This document shows positions 6,058 to 14,880 of a stretch of DNA of 51,952 nucleotides, one piece after another. Where the stretch lies: contig JAKBZR010000012.1 in assembly GCA_021842405.1 (NCBI GenBank), positions 1 to 51,952 on the forward strand, read 5' to 3'. How positions within the stretch are numbered: the first letter of the stretch is position 1; the number at the start of each line of letters is the position of its first letter. Origin of the DNA: a bacterium (GTDB lineage: Bacteria > Armatimonadota > Chthonomonadetes > Chthonomonadales > JAMCWF01). Both the position numbers and the translations under genes were made by a program. Under the pieces are notes generated by a model. It made no database searches. It worked only from the letters and a program-made list of their open reading frames with translations, and was not told where the DNA came from.

Positions 6058-7827
6058 ATGCGTTCATTACTGTTTAAGCGACGATTACGCGCCCTTCAAC
6101 AGCGCAGCGATGACCCAGATATTCAAATTCTACAGGCTGAGTTGGATAGCCGGGAACGGCAGCTTCACGAATCGCATCTACTGATTGACCAGCTTCGAGC
6201 TGAACTGGAGGAAAAGGGCGGCGAAGCGGAGGCTCTCCGCCGTATTGGAGAGGCGACCGGCTCCGCCATTGACCTCGAGGAGATGCTCAAGGTTATAGCG
6301 GATGTGGCGGTTCAGGTTACCGGTACCGATTCTTGCCAGGTCTACATCTATGACAGCACCCATGATGAGCTGGTATTGAGGGCGGCCGACCCAACCGCTC
6401 AAAACATGGTGGGCAAAATCAGGCTCAAACTGGGCGAAGGAATTACCGGCTGGGTCGCCCGCGAGCGAAAACATGTGGCGGTCATCCGTAAAGCTTACGC
6501 CGACCACCGCTTTAAATATTTCTCAGAAATCCACGAAGATGAGTATGAAAGTATCCTGTCGGTGCCGCTGGTGATGAAGCAGCAAATTTTAGGCGTCATC
6601 AACGTCCGCACCCGCCAACCGCGAGAGTATACCAAACATCAGGTCCGCCTCCTCTCCGGGATCGCCAGCCAGGTCGCCGGTGCTATTCAACAGTCGGAAC
6701 GGCGTAAACAGCTCGAAACGACCGCCGTCCAGTTGCGAACTCTCTCCGCCGTCAGCGAAGCGATCACCTCCAACTTGTACCTCGAAGAGCTGCTGCAACT
6801 TTTCGTGGCGGTTATCGCCCAGACCTTGGGATACAAAATATGTACCGTGATGCTGGTGAATGAGGAGAATCAGGAGCTGATCATTAAGGCTACACAGAGC
6901 GAAAGCAGCGATTACCGTAAAAAACCCAATCCCAAAATTGGAGAGAGCATCGCCGGGCGCGCGGTGGCGGAAGGTAAGGTGATCACCGTTCTGGATGTGA
7001 AGAATGAGCGCGATTACGGCTTTCCTGACGTCGCCCAGAAGGCCGGTCTCTGCTCTATGGCCAGCGTGCCGTTGATGGTGCATAATCGGGTTATCGGCGT
7101 ATTGAACTGCTACACCGATAAACCGCATATCTTCAGCAAAGAAGAAATTGCGATTCTCCGTGCGATGGGTACCCAGGCCGCTTTAGCCATCGAACACGCT
7201 AAGTTAATGGTTCGCGCGGCGGTAATTCAGGAAATGCACCATCGGGTTAAAAATAACCTTCAACAGATCGCCAGCTTGGTCCGCCTCCAATCACACTACA
7301 GTCAATACAAAACGGTGGAGGAAGCGCTGAACGATACCTTGAAGCGGATCCTTGCCATCGCGGCGGTTCACGAGCTTCTTTCCCGCGATGATCTGGATGC
7401 CGTGAGCGTGCGAAAGCTGGCCGAACAGATCCTCACCGCCACCAAGCAAAGCGTGGTTCACCCTGGCAAAACGGTCCACAGCAAGGTGGAGGGAAACGAC
7501 CTGATGTTGCCGCTCGCCCAGGCCACCCGGGTGGCATTGGTTTTAAATGAGCTGATCCAAAACGCGATCGAGCATGGATTTCGCTCATTGGATGAAGGGA
7601 GAATACACGTTCACATCATCGAGGATGAAAAAGAGGTCCGCCTGGTGGTGATTAATGACGGCGAGCCGCTGCCCGATCATTTCGACCTGGCAAAAACGAA
7701 CACGCTGGGGCTGAGGATTGTCCAGGACCTGGTGTGTGGAGGGCTCAAGGGCCAATTCTCGCTGGTGAACGATAATGGTATCGTGGCTACGGTCGTCTTT
7801 CCTCGTGACACCAACACCACCGACTGA
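6058..7827 (+). CDS. Soluble sensor histidine kinase (two GAF domains, HisKA_2, HATPase)
   Basis: A 589-residue protein without membrane segments. A coiled coil (about 20-65) leads into two GAF sensory domains (about 75-215 and 230-380). A HisKA_2 domain follows, with IQEMHHRVKNNLQQIASL (His394/His395, one of them the phosphoacceptor). The HATPase has an N box (ALVLNELIQNAIEHGF) and a G box (NTLGLRIVQDLV). It presumably senses a cytoplasmic small molecule or redox state and phosphorylates the ANTAR regulator 46 bp upstream. HisKA_2 kinases paired with ANTAR regulators are known from eut control. The ligand is unknown. The ATG at 6058 has only a weak ribosome binding site. Confidence 0.92.
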   Translation: MRSLLFKRRLRALQQRSDDPDIQILQAELDSRERQLHESHLLIDQLRAELEEKGGEAEALRRIGEATGSAIDLEEMLKVIADVAVQVTGTDSCQVYIYDSTHDELVLRAADPTAQNMVGKIRLKLGEGITGWVARERKHVAVIRKAYADHRFKYFSEIHEDEYESILSVPLVMKQQILGVINVRTRQPREYTKHQVRLLSGIASQVAGAIQQSERRKQLETTAVQLRTLSAVSEAITSNLYLEELLQLFVAVIAQTLGYKICTVMLVNEENQELIIKATQSESSDYRKKPNPKIGESIAGRAVAEGKVITVLDVKNERDYGFPDVAQKAGLCSMASVPLMVHNRVIGVLNCYTDKPHIFSKEEIAILRAMGTQAALAIEHAKLMVRAAVIQEMHHRVKNNLQQIASLVRLQSHYSQYKTVEEALNDTLKRILAIAAVHELLSRDDLDAVSVRKLAEQILTATKQSVVHPGKTVHSKVEGNDLMLPLAQATRVALVLNELIQNAIEHGFRSLDEGRIHVHIIEDEKEVRLVVINDGEPLPDHFDLAKTNTLGLRIVQDLVCGGLKGQFSLVNDNGIVATVVFPRDTNTTD

Positions 7828-7842
7828 CTTTTCTCCCATTTC

Positions 7843-8046
7843 GTAAGAGTTCAGTTCTCTGGGTAATTTAGGCAGAAGTCCCTCACTCCCTGTCTGCCGC
7901 CAGGCAGGCAACTCTTTTCCCAATCCTGTGAGAGTGCTGGGGGAAGAGATTGCTTCGCTTCGCTCGCAATGACACCCTCCCCCGTTTACGGGGGAGGGCT
8001 GGGGTGGGGGCGAACGAAAATCATTCCCGGAGAACTGAACTGTTAC
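7843..8046 (+). mobile_element. MITE-like element, family 1, copy C
   Basis: A 204-bp element starting GTAAGAGTTCAGTTCTCTGG and ending GGAGAACTGAACTGTTAC. Compared with copy B it has an extra ~70 bp containing GAGATTGCTTCGCTTCG followed by CTCGCAATGAC, a sequence repeated at 29541-29567 and in part at 36409-36495. Its right portion again holds a CCTCCCCC...GGGGGAGG hairpin and CGAACGAAAATCATTCCC. It fills most of the gap between the kinase and mlaE. Confidence 0.75.
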
Positions 8047-8131
8047 CCCTTTCGCCCCGCTTTCAACGCCATCTTCCTAAGCTGGTATACTGATAGCGGT
8101 ATCCTGGGTTTAGGATGCGGCTTAACCTACT

Positions 8132-8950
8132 ATGGAAGATACAAGCTCTCTTGCAGCGACACCCAACCGTACGATAACGAGGCCGTCATTTACGCTACCA
8201 CTCGTTGCTACGCTGGTATTTATAGGCCAGACGTGGGACCTATTCATGCGAGCGATCTCCGCCATTGTTCACGGTAAGGTGGATTGGCGCGATACATTGC
8301 GTCAGATGGACCTATTGGGAGTGGGAACATTGCCGATCGTCTTTGCAATTGCCTTCTCCACTGGAGCCGTCTACGCCCTCTACTCCACCGCCCTTATGGT
8401 TCAATATGGCGCCGGTCATGTAGTGGGCGGAACGATCTCCTTTTCATTCGTTACCGAGTTAGGCCCGATGCTGGCGGGAGTCGCGATTGCGGCTCGCGTC
8501 GGTTCAGCGATTGCGGCTGAAATTGGAACGATGGTGGTCACCGAACAAGTTGACGCACTGCGTGCGATGGCCGTTTCGCCGGTCCGGTATCTGATCGCTC
8601 CTCGACTGCTGGCCTGCCTGCTGATGGCCCCCGCGATCGGGCTGTTCGCCATATTTTCCGGCATTGGAGGTGGTATGATTATGTCAGTATTCCACGGGGT
8701 CCCAGCGCCGGAGTTTTTGGAATCGACTCGAACGGTCGTTTTTGCAACTGACATCTGGAAGGGTGTATTCAAAGTGGTCTGGTTTAGTGTTACAGTTGCA
8801 ATCGTAGCATGCCAGCAAGGGCTTGCGACAACGGGTGGAGCTGCCGGTGTGGGCAAAACAACGACTCGATCGGTAGTGCTCTGCGTTTTACTGGTCTTTT
8901 TGTCCGATGTGATGCTTGCTCAAATCCTCGGCGCCACTCATCGGATATGA
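8132..8950 (+). CDS. mlaE: MlaE-type phospholipid ABC transporter permease
   Basis: A 272-residue inner-membrane protein with about five membrane segments and the MlaE motifs FVTELGPMLAGVAIAARVGS and AEIGTMVVTEQVDALRAMAV. MlaE forms the membrane channel of the MCE complex that moves phospholipids between inner and outer membranes. The stop overlaps the mlaF start (ATGA), so the two are translationally coupled. The ATG at 8132 lacks an obvious ribosome binding site. Confidence 0.92.
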   Translation: MEDTSSLAATPNRTITRPSFTLPLVATLVFIGQTWDLFMRAISAIVHGKVDWRDTLRQMDLLGVGTLPIVFAIAFSTGAVYALYSTALMVQYGAGHVVGGTISFSFVTELGPMLAGVAIAARVGSAIAAEIGTMVVTEQVDALRAMAVSPVRYLIAPRLLACLLMAPAIGLFAIFSGIGGGMIMSVFHGVPAPEFLESTRTVVFATDIWKGVFKVVWFSVTVAIVACQQGLATTGGAAGVGKTTTRSVVLCVLLVFLSDVMLAQILGATHRI

Positions 8951-9747
8951 CAAAACCAATGGTTGAAACGTTATCGCAGGAGCATCCTGCCATTCAAATT
9001 AAAAATATCAGCTACGCCGCCAACCGGCGCCCAATCTTGCACAACGTCTCATTGAAAGTGGAATCCGGTGAGACGCTGGCCGTGATGGGTATGTCGGGAT
9101 CGGGTAAAACGACTCTGATTAAATGCCTGGCCGGCCTGTTGAAACCGCAATCCGGTGCGATTGAGATTGAGGGAACCGACATCGTGGCGCTTTCGGAATC
9201 ACAGATTGAGAAGATTCGACTAAAAATTGGTTTTGTCTTCCAAAACGCCGCACTTTTCGATTCGCTGACCGTCTTTGAGAACGTCTCGTTCGGCCTGCGG
9301 CGCCATCGCCACCTCAAACCATCCGAGCTGGCGAATATTGTGAACGAAAAGCTTGCCCTCGTCGGGTTGACCGATTCGGCAAATCTCTATCCTTCCGAGC
9401 TATCAGGCGGCATGCAAAAGCGGGTAGGCATTGCCCGCGCACTGGCGATGGAACCCACGATTTTACTCTTTGACGAACCGACCAGCGGCCTCGATCCGAT
9501 CATTGGCACCAGTATTGATAACCTGATTCTTTCGCTGCAAGAACATCTTCGTATCACGGCGGTGGTGGTCTCCCACGATGTGGCGTCGGTTTTTCGCATC
9601 GCCGATCACATTGCATTGATCCACAACGGATCGGTCGCCTGTTATGGCACTACGGATGAGATTGCAAACTGCTCGATCCAGATGGTGAAACAATTCATCG
9701 GTAGCTATCATCCAATACCCCGTAGTGACCGGGTTTCGGTCCATTGA
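8947..9747 (+). CDS. mlaF: MlaF-type ABC transporter ATP-binding protein
   Basis: A 266-residue ATPase with Walker A GMSGSGKTT (48-56), the Q loop in IGFVFQNAALFDSLTVFENV, the signature LSGGMQKRVGIARAL, Walker B ILLFDEPTSGLDP and a switch His in VVVSHD. It powers the MlaE channel. The start is at ATG 8947, overlapping the mlaE stop; a longer frame reaching into mlaE is not credible. mlaD follows 15 nt later behind a GGGAGG site. Confidence 0.93.
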   Translation: MTKPMVETLSQEHPAIQIKNISYAANRRPILHNVSLKVESGETLAVMGMSGSGKTTLIKCLAGLLKPQSGAIEIEGTDIVALSESQIEKIRLKIGFVFQNAALFDSLTVFENVSFGLRRHRHLKPSELANIVNEKLALVGLTDSANLYPSELSGGMQKRVGIARALAMEPTILLFDEPTSGLDPIIGTSIDNLILSLQEHLRITAVVVSHDVASVFRIADHIALIHNGSVACYGTTDEIANCSIQMVKQFIGSYHPIPRSDRVSVH

Positions 9748-9762
9748 ATCGGGAGGCTGCTA

Positions 9763-11193
9763 ATGCTTGACCCGAAAGAGGCCATTCGGCCCGCCATTGT
9801 GATCATCATTGCGGGAATTTTGGCATTCGGCGCATGGGCATTTTTAACCCACTGGACATGGTCGAATTCCTACCTTATTAAGGTTCCATTTCAAGATACG
9901 AAGGGCATTCTGCCACAGTCCCCGCTGCTGATGAACGGAGTCAGCATCGGCTCGATCAAAAGCATCCACCTCAACCCGATCACCCACATTCCGACCATTA
10001 CCCTTCAGATCGAGAAGAAGTATCCGATTCCAGTGGATTCCACTTTTATAATCACATCCGGCTTGCTGGTCGCGAATCCCCAAATTGAAGTGATACCCGG
10101 TGTGTCCCATGAAAACTTGGCCAACGGCGCCATAATCAGCCCGAATCACGCCCGAGTCTCCGGCGCATTAGAAACCATTTCACCGCAGATGAGTGCAACC
10201 GTTAAGCTGATGAATCAATCGCTGCTCAACCTGACAAAACACGCCAATATTGTTTTGGGAAAAACCGACAAACTACTGGACCAGTTGAACAGTCTTACTC
10301 AATCGGCAAATCGTCTGATCGGCAATAAAAGTCTGCAGGCCAACTTAGAGGAATCGGTTGCGAATCTGCGTCGCGTCACCGATCAAGCTGCTGTCACCGC
10401 TAAGAATGTGAGCACCCAAATTCGCCAGATGTTGGCTCGCAATGCGCCGAAATTCGATAAGCTGGCCAATGGAGCGGTCGATTTACTGCAACGTCTTGGC
10501 GACACGGTGGATGCAGCGCGCGGTGCGGTAGCCAAGCTTTCCGAACAGGTGAGCAATCCTCGGCTCCAGCAGGGTCTTCAGGATACGCTTGAACTGGCTA
10601 AGACCACGATTGCTCGCTTCAGCCAGATCGCAACCGATATTCATGAGCTGACCGGTAACCCTCAGGTTCAGCAAAATCTCCGCTCTTCAGTGGAGAATTT
10701 AAAAAACGCCTCATCCGAGGGCGAAAAGATATTAGGCAAAGTAAACAAAATCGTCAACAAAATCAAGATACCCAGCTCTCACCACCTCTTTGGTATCGGA
10801 ACTCCGAAATTTCAGGTAGACTTCTTAGAGCGAGCCCAAGCACCACATTTTCGTTCGGATGTAAACATAGAGTTGCCTATCGGTGCTCAAAATGCTTTTG
10901 ACCTGGGCGTGTATGGTTTTACCCAGCAAAACCGCCTGAACGCCCAATACCAGACCTTTTTAGGCAATAACACCGACCTTCGCTATGGAATCTATGCATC
11001 CAAGCTGGGCGTCGGACTGGATTGGCAACCGGTGCCGGGCACTCTTTTTACGATCGATGCTTTCGATCCGAATAAGGGCCGCCTCAACGCACGCGGCCTG
11101 TTCCGGATCAATAACCGATTCTCTTTGTGGTTTGGCGGAGATGATATCTTTCGCCATACCACCCCGATAATGGGCGTTCGTATGACTCCTTAG
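9763..11193 (+). CDS. mlaD: MCE-domain protein MlaD with long helical stalk and barrel-like C-terminus
   Basis: At 476 residues this is far longer than proteobacterial MlaD (about 180). A membrane anchor (about 13-28) is followed by an MCE domain (about 35-115, with GILPQSPLLMNGVSIGSI and an IIT-SGLLVANPQIEV core). A long amphipathic helical stretch covers about 130-340. The last ~130 residues are alternating beta strands (FQVDFLERA, SDVNIELPI, LGVYGFTQ, LNAQYQTFL, YGIYASKLGVGLDW) that look like a small outer-membrane barrel. A single MlaD spanning the envelope with a C-terminal barrel has been described in the diderm Firmicute Veillonella parvula. The same design is inferred here. It ends the mlaEFD operon. 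Confidence 0.88.
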   Translation: MLDPKEAIRPAIVIIIAGILAFGAWAFLTHWTWSNSYLIKVPFQDTKGILPQSPLLMNGVSIGSIKSIHLNPITHIPTITLQIEKKYPIPVDSTFIITSGLLVANPQIEVIPGVSHENLANGAIISPNHARVSGALETISPQMSATVKLMNQSLLNLTKHANIVLGKTDKLLDQLNSLTQSANRLIGNKSLQANLEESVANLRRVTDQAAVTAKNVSTQIRQMLARNAPKFDKLANGAVDLLQRLGDTVDAARGAVAKLSEQVSNPRLQQGLQDTLELAKTTIARFSQIATDIHELTGNPQVQQNLRSSVENLKNASSEGEKILGKVNKIVNKIKIPSSHHLFGIGTPKFQVDFLERAQAPHFRSDVNIELPIGAQNAFDLGVYGFTQQNRLNAQYQTFLGNNTDLRYGIYASKLGVGLDWQPVPGTLFTIDAFDPNKGRLNARGLFRINNRFSLWFGGDDIFRHTTPIMGVRMTP

Positions 11194-11249
11194 CGGTTTC
11201 AATTTACGTTCTGCCCGACCAATCAATTTAAGAAGGGATCAATTCATTA

Positions 11250-11795
11250 ATGAAAGTGATTTTGCTGCGTGACGTCCCAAAAGTGGGCCGCAGCGGTGAT
11301 ATCGTGAATGTCGCCGATGGCTTCGCTCGCAACTACCTCTTTCCTCGCGAGCTGGCGACGATGGCTCAGGGAGGCGCGCTCCGCGAGGTGCAGTCTCGGT
11401 TAGCTCGCGAGAAGGAAATGGAGACGCAACAACTCGCCCAAGCGCGCGAAAACGCCGAAAAACTGAAAAACGCAACCATTTCCATCAGCGGCAAAGTGGG
11501 TACGGGCACCAAATTATACGGTTCGATTACCGCCGCTGACGTGGCAGGAGTGATTGAACGGGAGTTTCAAATAAAGATAGACCGCCGCCGGATTGATCTC
11601 ATTGACCCGATTAAATCAACCGGCAATTTCCCATTGCGGATTAAGCTCCATAGCGAAGAGATTGTTCCCATTACACTTGAAGTGATCAGCGAGGCAGAGG
11701 CGGCATCCCGGGCAAAAGAGCCGGCACCAGTCGCGGCAACCATTGTCGAAGAGCCGGCGGTGGAGGAATCGACCGACACGCAGCCGGTGGGATAG
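11250..11795 (+). CDS. rplI: 50S ribosomal protein L9
   Basis: The 181 residues begin MKVILLRDVPKVGRSGDIV and contain the NYLFPRELA motif, the connecting helix and the C-terminal RNA-binding domain (about 60-148). The last ~30 residues are an acidic Ala/Pro/Glu tail not found in typical L9 (about 148). It starts at ATG 11250 behind AGAAGGGA. rplI followed by dnaB is a common bacterial order. Confidence 0.95.
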   Translation: MKVILLRDVPKVGRSGDIVNVADGFARNYLFPRELATMAQGGALREVQSRLAREKEMETQQLAQARENAEKLKNATISISGKVGTGTKLYGSITAADVAGVIEREFQIKIDRRRIDLIDPIKSTGNFPLRIKLHSEEIVPITLEVISEAEAASRAKEPAPVAATIVEEPAVEESTDTQPVG

Positions 11796-11848
11796 TGCTT
11801 GGGCCGGTTCAGTTTAATGGATAACGGAGTAACGATTGAGGAGTTAGG

Positions 11849-13294
11849 GTGCCAATAACCGACAGACCGGAAGAGTATATTCGCAGCGCTGCGGTCGGCC
11901 GCCGTGAAGCGAGCGATCTGGCAGACCGGATTCCGCCACAAAACCTCGACATGGAAATGGCGGTCCTCGGCTCCATGCTGATTAAGCGGGAAGCGATTGA
12001 CATTACGGCTGAGGTGCTGCGCTCCGAAGACTTTTATCGCGAAATGAATCGGGTCATATTTGACGCGATATTGGCTTTATGGACGCGGAGCGAACCGGTT
12101 GATCTGCTATCCCTCCAGGAGGAACTGATCCGCTCCAATCACCTCGAAGCGGTCGGGGGTATCCCCTACCTCACCAGCTTGATGGATGCGGTGCCCACCG
12201 TTACCAATGTGGAGCACTATGCCAAGATCGTGGCTGAAAAGGCAACTCTCCGACGACTCATTGATGCATCCAATCAAATTCAAGGACTTGCCTACAGCGA
12301 TTTTGATATCGTGGATGACGTGGTTGACAAAGCGGAGCAGATCATTTTTGACGTCGGCAAGCGGAGAAAGGAATCCTACTTCACGCCGATCCGAGTGTTG
12401 ATGGACTCGGTATATGATAAGATTGAGTATCGTGCCGAACATAAAGACGCTGAAACCGGACTCGAAACCCCCTTCCAAAGCCTCAATTTCATGACCGCCG
12501 GCTTGCAATCCTCCGACCTGATCATTGTCGCCGCCCGGCCCTCGATGGGTAAAACCGCGCTCTGCCTCTCATTGGCACAACACGCCGCTATGAAAAAAAA
12601 TAAGACCACCGCCATTTTTAGTCTGGAGATGTCCAAAGAGCAGGTTGGAATGCGGCTTATTTGCAGCGAAGCGAGAGTGGATGCCCACCGGCTGCGCACC
12701 GGATATATCCCCGACAGCGATTGGACCAAAGTGGGGGCTGCGGTAGGTCGCCTGGCGGAAGCGCCCATCTTCATTGACGATTCAACCGATATATCGGCGC
12801 TTGAGATTCGTTCGAAATGCCGCCGCCTCCAGGCCTCATCGCAGGGCTTGGGACTGGTCATTGTTGATTACCTTCAGTTGATGCGGGGGAATCGCCGAAC
12901 CGAGAATCGAACGCAGGAGATTTCCGAGATTGCGCGCTCGCTGAAATCGCTGGCACGGGAGCTGGCGCTGCCGGTGGTTGCCCTCTCTCAGCTCTCCCGC
13001 GCGGTTGAACAGAGAGAAAACAAGCGACCCATGCTTTCTGATTTGCGGGAATCGGGCAGCATCGAGGCGGAAGCCGACGTGGTCATATTTATTTATCGGG
13101 ATTCATACTATAAGATGAGGGAGGCCATTAACGACGAGGAAGCCGATCTCGAGAAACCAAAAGAGTATGCGGTGGAGAAAACCGAACTAATCATTGCAAA
13201 ACAGCGTAATGGCCCAACTGGGCACGTCGCGGTCGCTTTTCATCCGCAATATGCGCGGTTTGACAACTATGAAGAAGGATATCAGGAGGGTTAA
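11849..13294 (+). CDS. dnaB: Replicative DNA helicase DnaB
   Basis: A 481-residue hexameric helicase. The N-terminal domain (about 25-130) begins with IPPQNLDMEMAVLGSML. The RecA-like domain has Walker A ARPSMGKTALC near residue 230, FSLEMSKEQVGMRL, Walker B LVIVDYLQLM and the RAVEQRENKRPMLSDLRESG region. It has no sign of an intein. The start is a GTG at 11849 behind GAGGAG. It unwinds DNA at the replication fork. The purD start lies just after the stop. Confidence 0.96.
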   Translation: MPITDRPEEYIRSAAVGRREASDLADRIPPQNLDMEMAVLGSMLIKREAIDITAEVLRSEDFYREMNRVIFDAILALWTRSEPVDLLSLQEELIRSNHLEAVGGIPYLTSLMDAVPTVTNVEHYAKIVAEKATLRRLIDASNQIQGLAYSDFDIVDDVVDKAEQIIFDVGKRRKESYFTPIRVLMDSVYDKIEYRAEHKDAETGLETPFQSLNFMTAGLQSSDLIIVAARPSMGKTALCLSLAQHAAMKKNKTTAIFSLEMSKEQVGMRLICSEARVDAHRLRTGYIPDSDWTKVGAAVGRLAEAPIFIDDSTDISALEIRSKCRRLQASSQGLGLVIVDYLQLMRGNRRTENRTQEISEIARSLKSLARELALPVVALSQLSRAVEQRENKRPMLSDLRESGSIEAEADVVIFIYRDSYYKMREAINDEEADLEKPKEYAVEKTELIIAKQRNGPTGHVAVAFHPQYARFDNYEEGYQEG

Positions 13295-13295
13295 G

Positions 13296-14591
13296 GTGCG
13301 ACTGCTGGTAGTGGGTGGAGGCGGGCGGGAGCACGCCATTATCTGGAAACTTGCTCAAAACAACCGAGTGAGCCGAATCTACTGCGCACCCGGCAACGCC
13401 GGAATTGGGCGCCAGGCTGAATGCATCAAGCTGAAAGCTACCGATGTGGATGCACTGGGTCATTTCGCCGAATCGGAACGGATTGATCTGACCATCGTCG
13501 GCCCCGAAGCGGCCTTGGCTACCGGCATTGTGGATCGCTTTGAAGCGCGAGGTCTGCCTATCTTCGGTCCGTCTACCGATCCAGCACGTCTTGAAACCAG
13601 CAAAATTTTCGCTAAAGAGGTGATGCAGCGCTACAACATTCCCACCGCTGATTTCTGGGTCTTCGATAAACCGAACGACGCGCACCAGCAAATTCGCCGC
13701 TACTACACCAAACAAACCGATGCCAAACAAAATCTGGTGGTTAAGGCGGATGGCATCGCGGCCGGCAAAGGTGTGATCGTCGCATCCAACGAAAGTGAAG
13801 CGCATCAGGCAGTGGACACCATCATGGTTCAACGCGCGTTCGGAGGGGCGGGCGACCGGATCGTGCTGGAGGAACGCCTCTATGGCCGTGAGGTTTCGAT
13901 CATGGCATTTACCGATGGCGAAACGGTGATTCCGATGCCGCCTTCTCAAGACCATAAGCGCGCTTTTGATAACGACCAGGGGCCGAATACCGGTGGAATG
14001 GGCGCCTTCGCACCGGTGCCGTGTTTTTCATCGGAGCTTTTAAACCAGGCTCTTGAATCGGTTTTGAAACCGGCCATCTTTGCCATTCGCGATCTCGGCA
14101 TTCCCTACAAAGGAGTGTTGTATGCCGGAATCATATTGACATCTGATGGAATGAAAACGCTGGAGTTTAACTGCCGCTTCGGTGATCCGGAAACGCAGGC
14201 CGTTCTCCCCTTGTTGGAAACCGATTTGCTGGAAGTGATGCAGGCGGTGGTTGAGTGCTCGCTGGACAAGGTGAATGTGACTTGGAAAGCCCAATCCGCA
14301 GTCTGCGTGGTGGCTGCCAGTCAGGGCTATCCAGGCGACCCCCAAACCGGCTGCGTGATAGACGGTTTGGATAAAGCCGCATCGCTGCCGGACACCATCG
14401 TGTTTCACGCCGGTACGCAACTGGAAAACGGGCAGTTCGTGACATCGGGAGGGCGCGTGCTGGGTGTCACTGGTCTGGGAGAGAATATTAAACTCGCGCG
14501 CGAACGTACTTATGACGCCATCGAGCAGATTGATTTTGATGGAATGATCTATCGCCGCGACATTGCCGCATCGGCCGCCGTTCCGGTTTAA
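13296..14591 (+). CDS. purD: Phosphoribosylamine-glycine ligase (GARS)
   Basis: It catalyses the second step of purine synthesis, joining glycine to phosphoribosylamine using ATP. The 431 residues show the N-terminal VRLLVVGGGGREHAI, the ATP-grasp segments VVKADGIAAGKGVIVA and DHKRAFDNDQGPNTGGMGA, and FNCRFGDPETQ. The start is a GTG at 13296: AGGAGG lies six bases upstream, inside the end of dnaB. Earlier in-frame starts would run deep into dnaB. It is close to the usual length (about 425). Confidence 0.95.
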   Translation: MRLLVVGGGGREHAIIWKLAQNNRVSRIYCAPGNAGIGRQAECIKLKATDVDALGHFAESERIDLTIVGPEAALATGIVDRFEARGLPIFGPSTDPARLETSKIFAKEVMQRYNIPTADFWVFDKPNDAHQQIRRYYTKQTDAKQNLVVKADGIAAGKGVIVASNESEAHQAVDTIMVQRAFGGAGDRIVLEERLYGREVSIMAFTDGETVIPMPPSQDHKRAFDNDQGPNTGGMGAFAPVPCFSSELLNQALESVLKPAIFAIRDLGIPYKGVLYAGIILTSDGMKTLEFNCRFGDPETQAVLPLLETDLLEVMQAVVECSLDKVNVTWKAQSAVCVVAASQGYPGDPQTGCVIDGLDKAASLPDTIVFHAGTQLENGQFVTSGGRVLGVTGLGENIKLARERTYDAIEQIDFDGMIYRRDIAASAAVPV

Positions 14592-14601
14592 GAACCTGGT
14601 C

Positions 14602-14880
14602 TTATTGCGAATCGGAATTCGACGGTAGCCGGCGGGAAGCACTAATCGCGGCAACGATCATGCACACGATTCCAACCCCCACTGCGGTATAGCCAACTGC
14701 GCTGCTTAAATGGCGGAAAGAGACCGTTGCAGCCGCCCAGGCCAGACACGATATCGCCAGCCACAACCTTGCCGTCCGAATTGAATAGTTGGAAGCTCGC
14801 CGGCTCGACACCCAATTCATCGCCCCGGCCACCAAAAAGCCGACCGCGATCCAATCCATCATCCCCTGAGTATTCAGCAT
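14602..14880 (-). CDS. Small membrane protein of unknown function
   Basis: A 92-residue protein with three hydrophobic stretches (MDWIAVGFLVAGAMNWV, LWLAISCLAWAAATV, VGYTAVGVGIVCMIVAA) and a Ser-rich polar tail. The ATG at 14880 overlaps the end of the sugar kinase gene by 7 nt, which suggests coupled translation. I recognise no family. It converges with purD, ending 10 bp from it. Confidence 0.65.
   Translation of the reverse strand: MLNTQGMMDWIAVGFLVAGAMNWVSSRRASNYSIRTARLWLAISCLAWAAATVSFRHLSSAVGYTAVGVGIVCMIVAAISASRRLPSNSDSQ

Noticed and set aside
13191-13955. 254-residue frame antisense to dnaB/purD
   Set aside because: It lies opposite two clear genes and looks like no protein family; a shadow of their codon usage.
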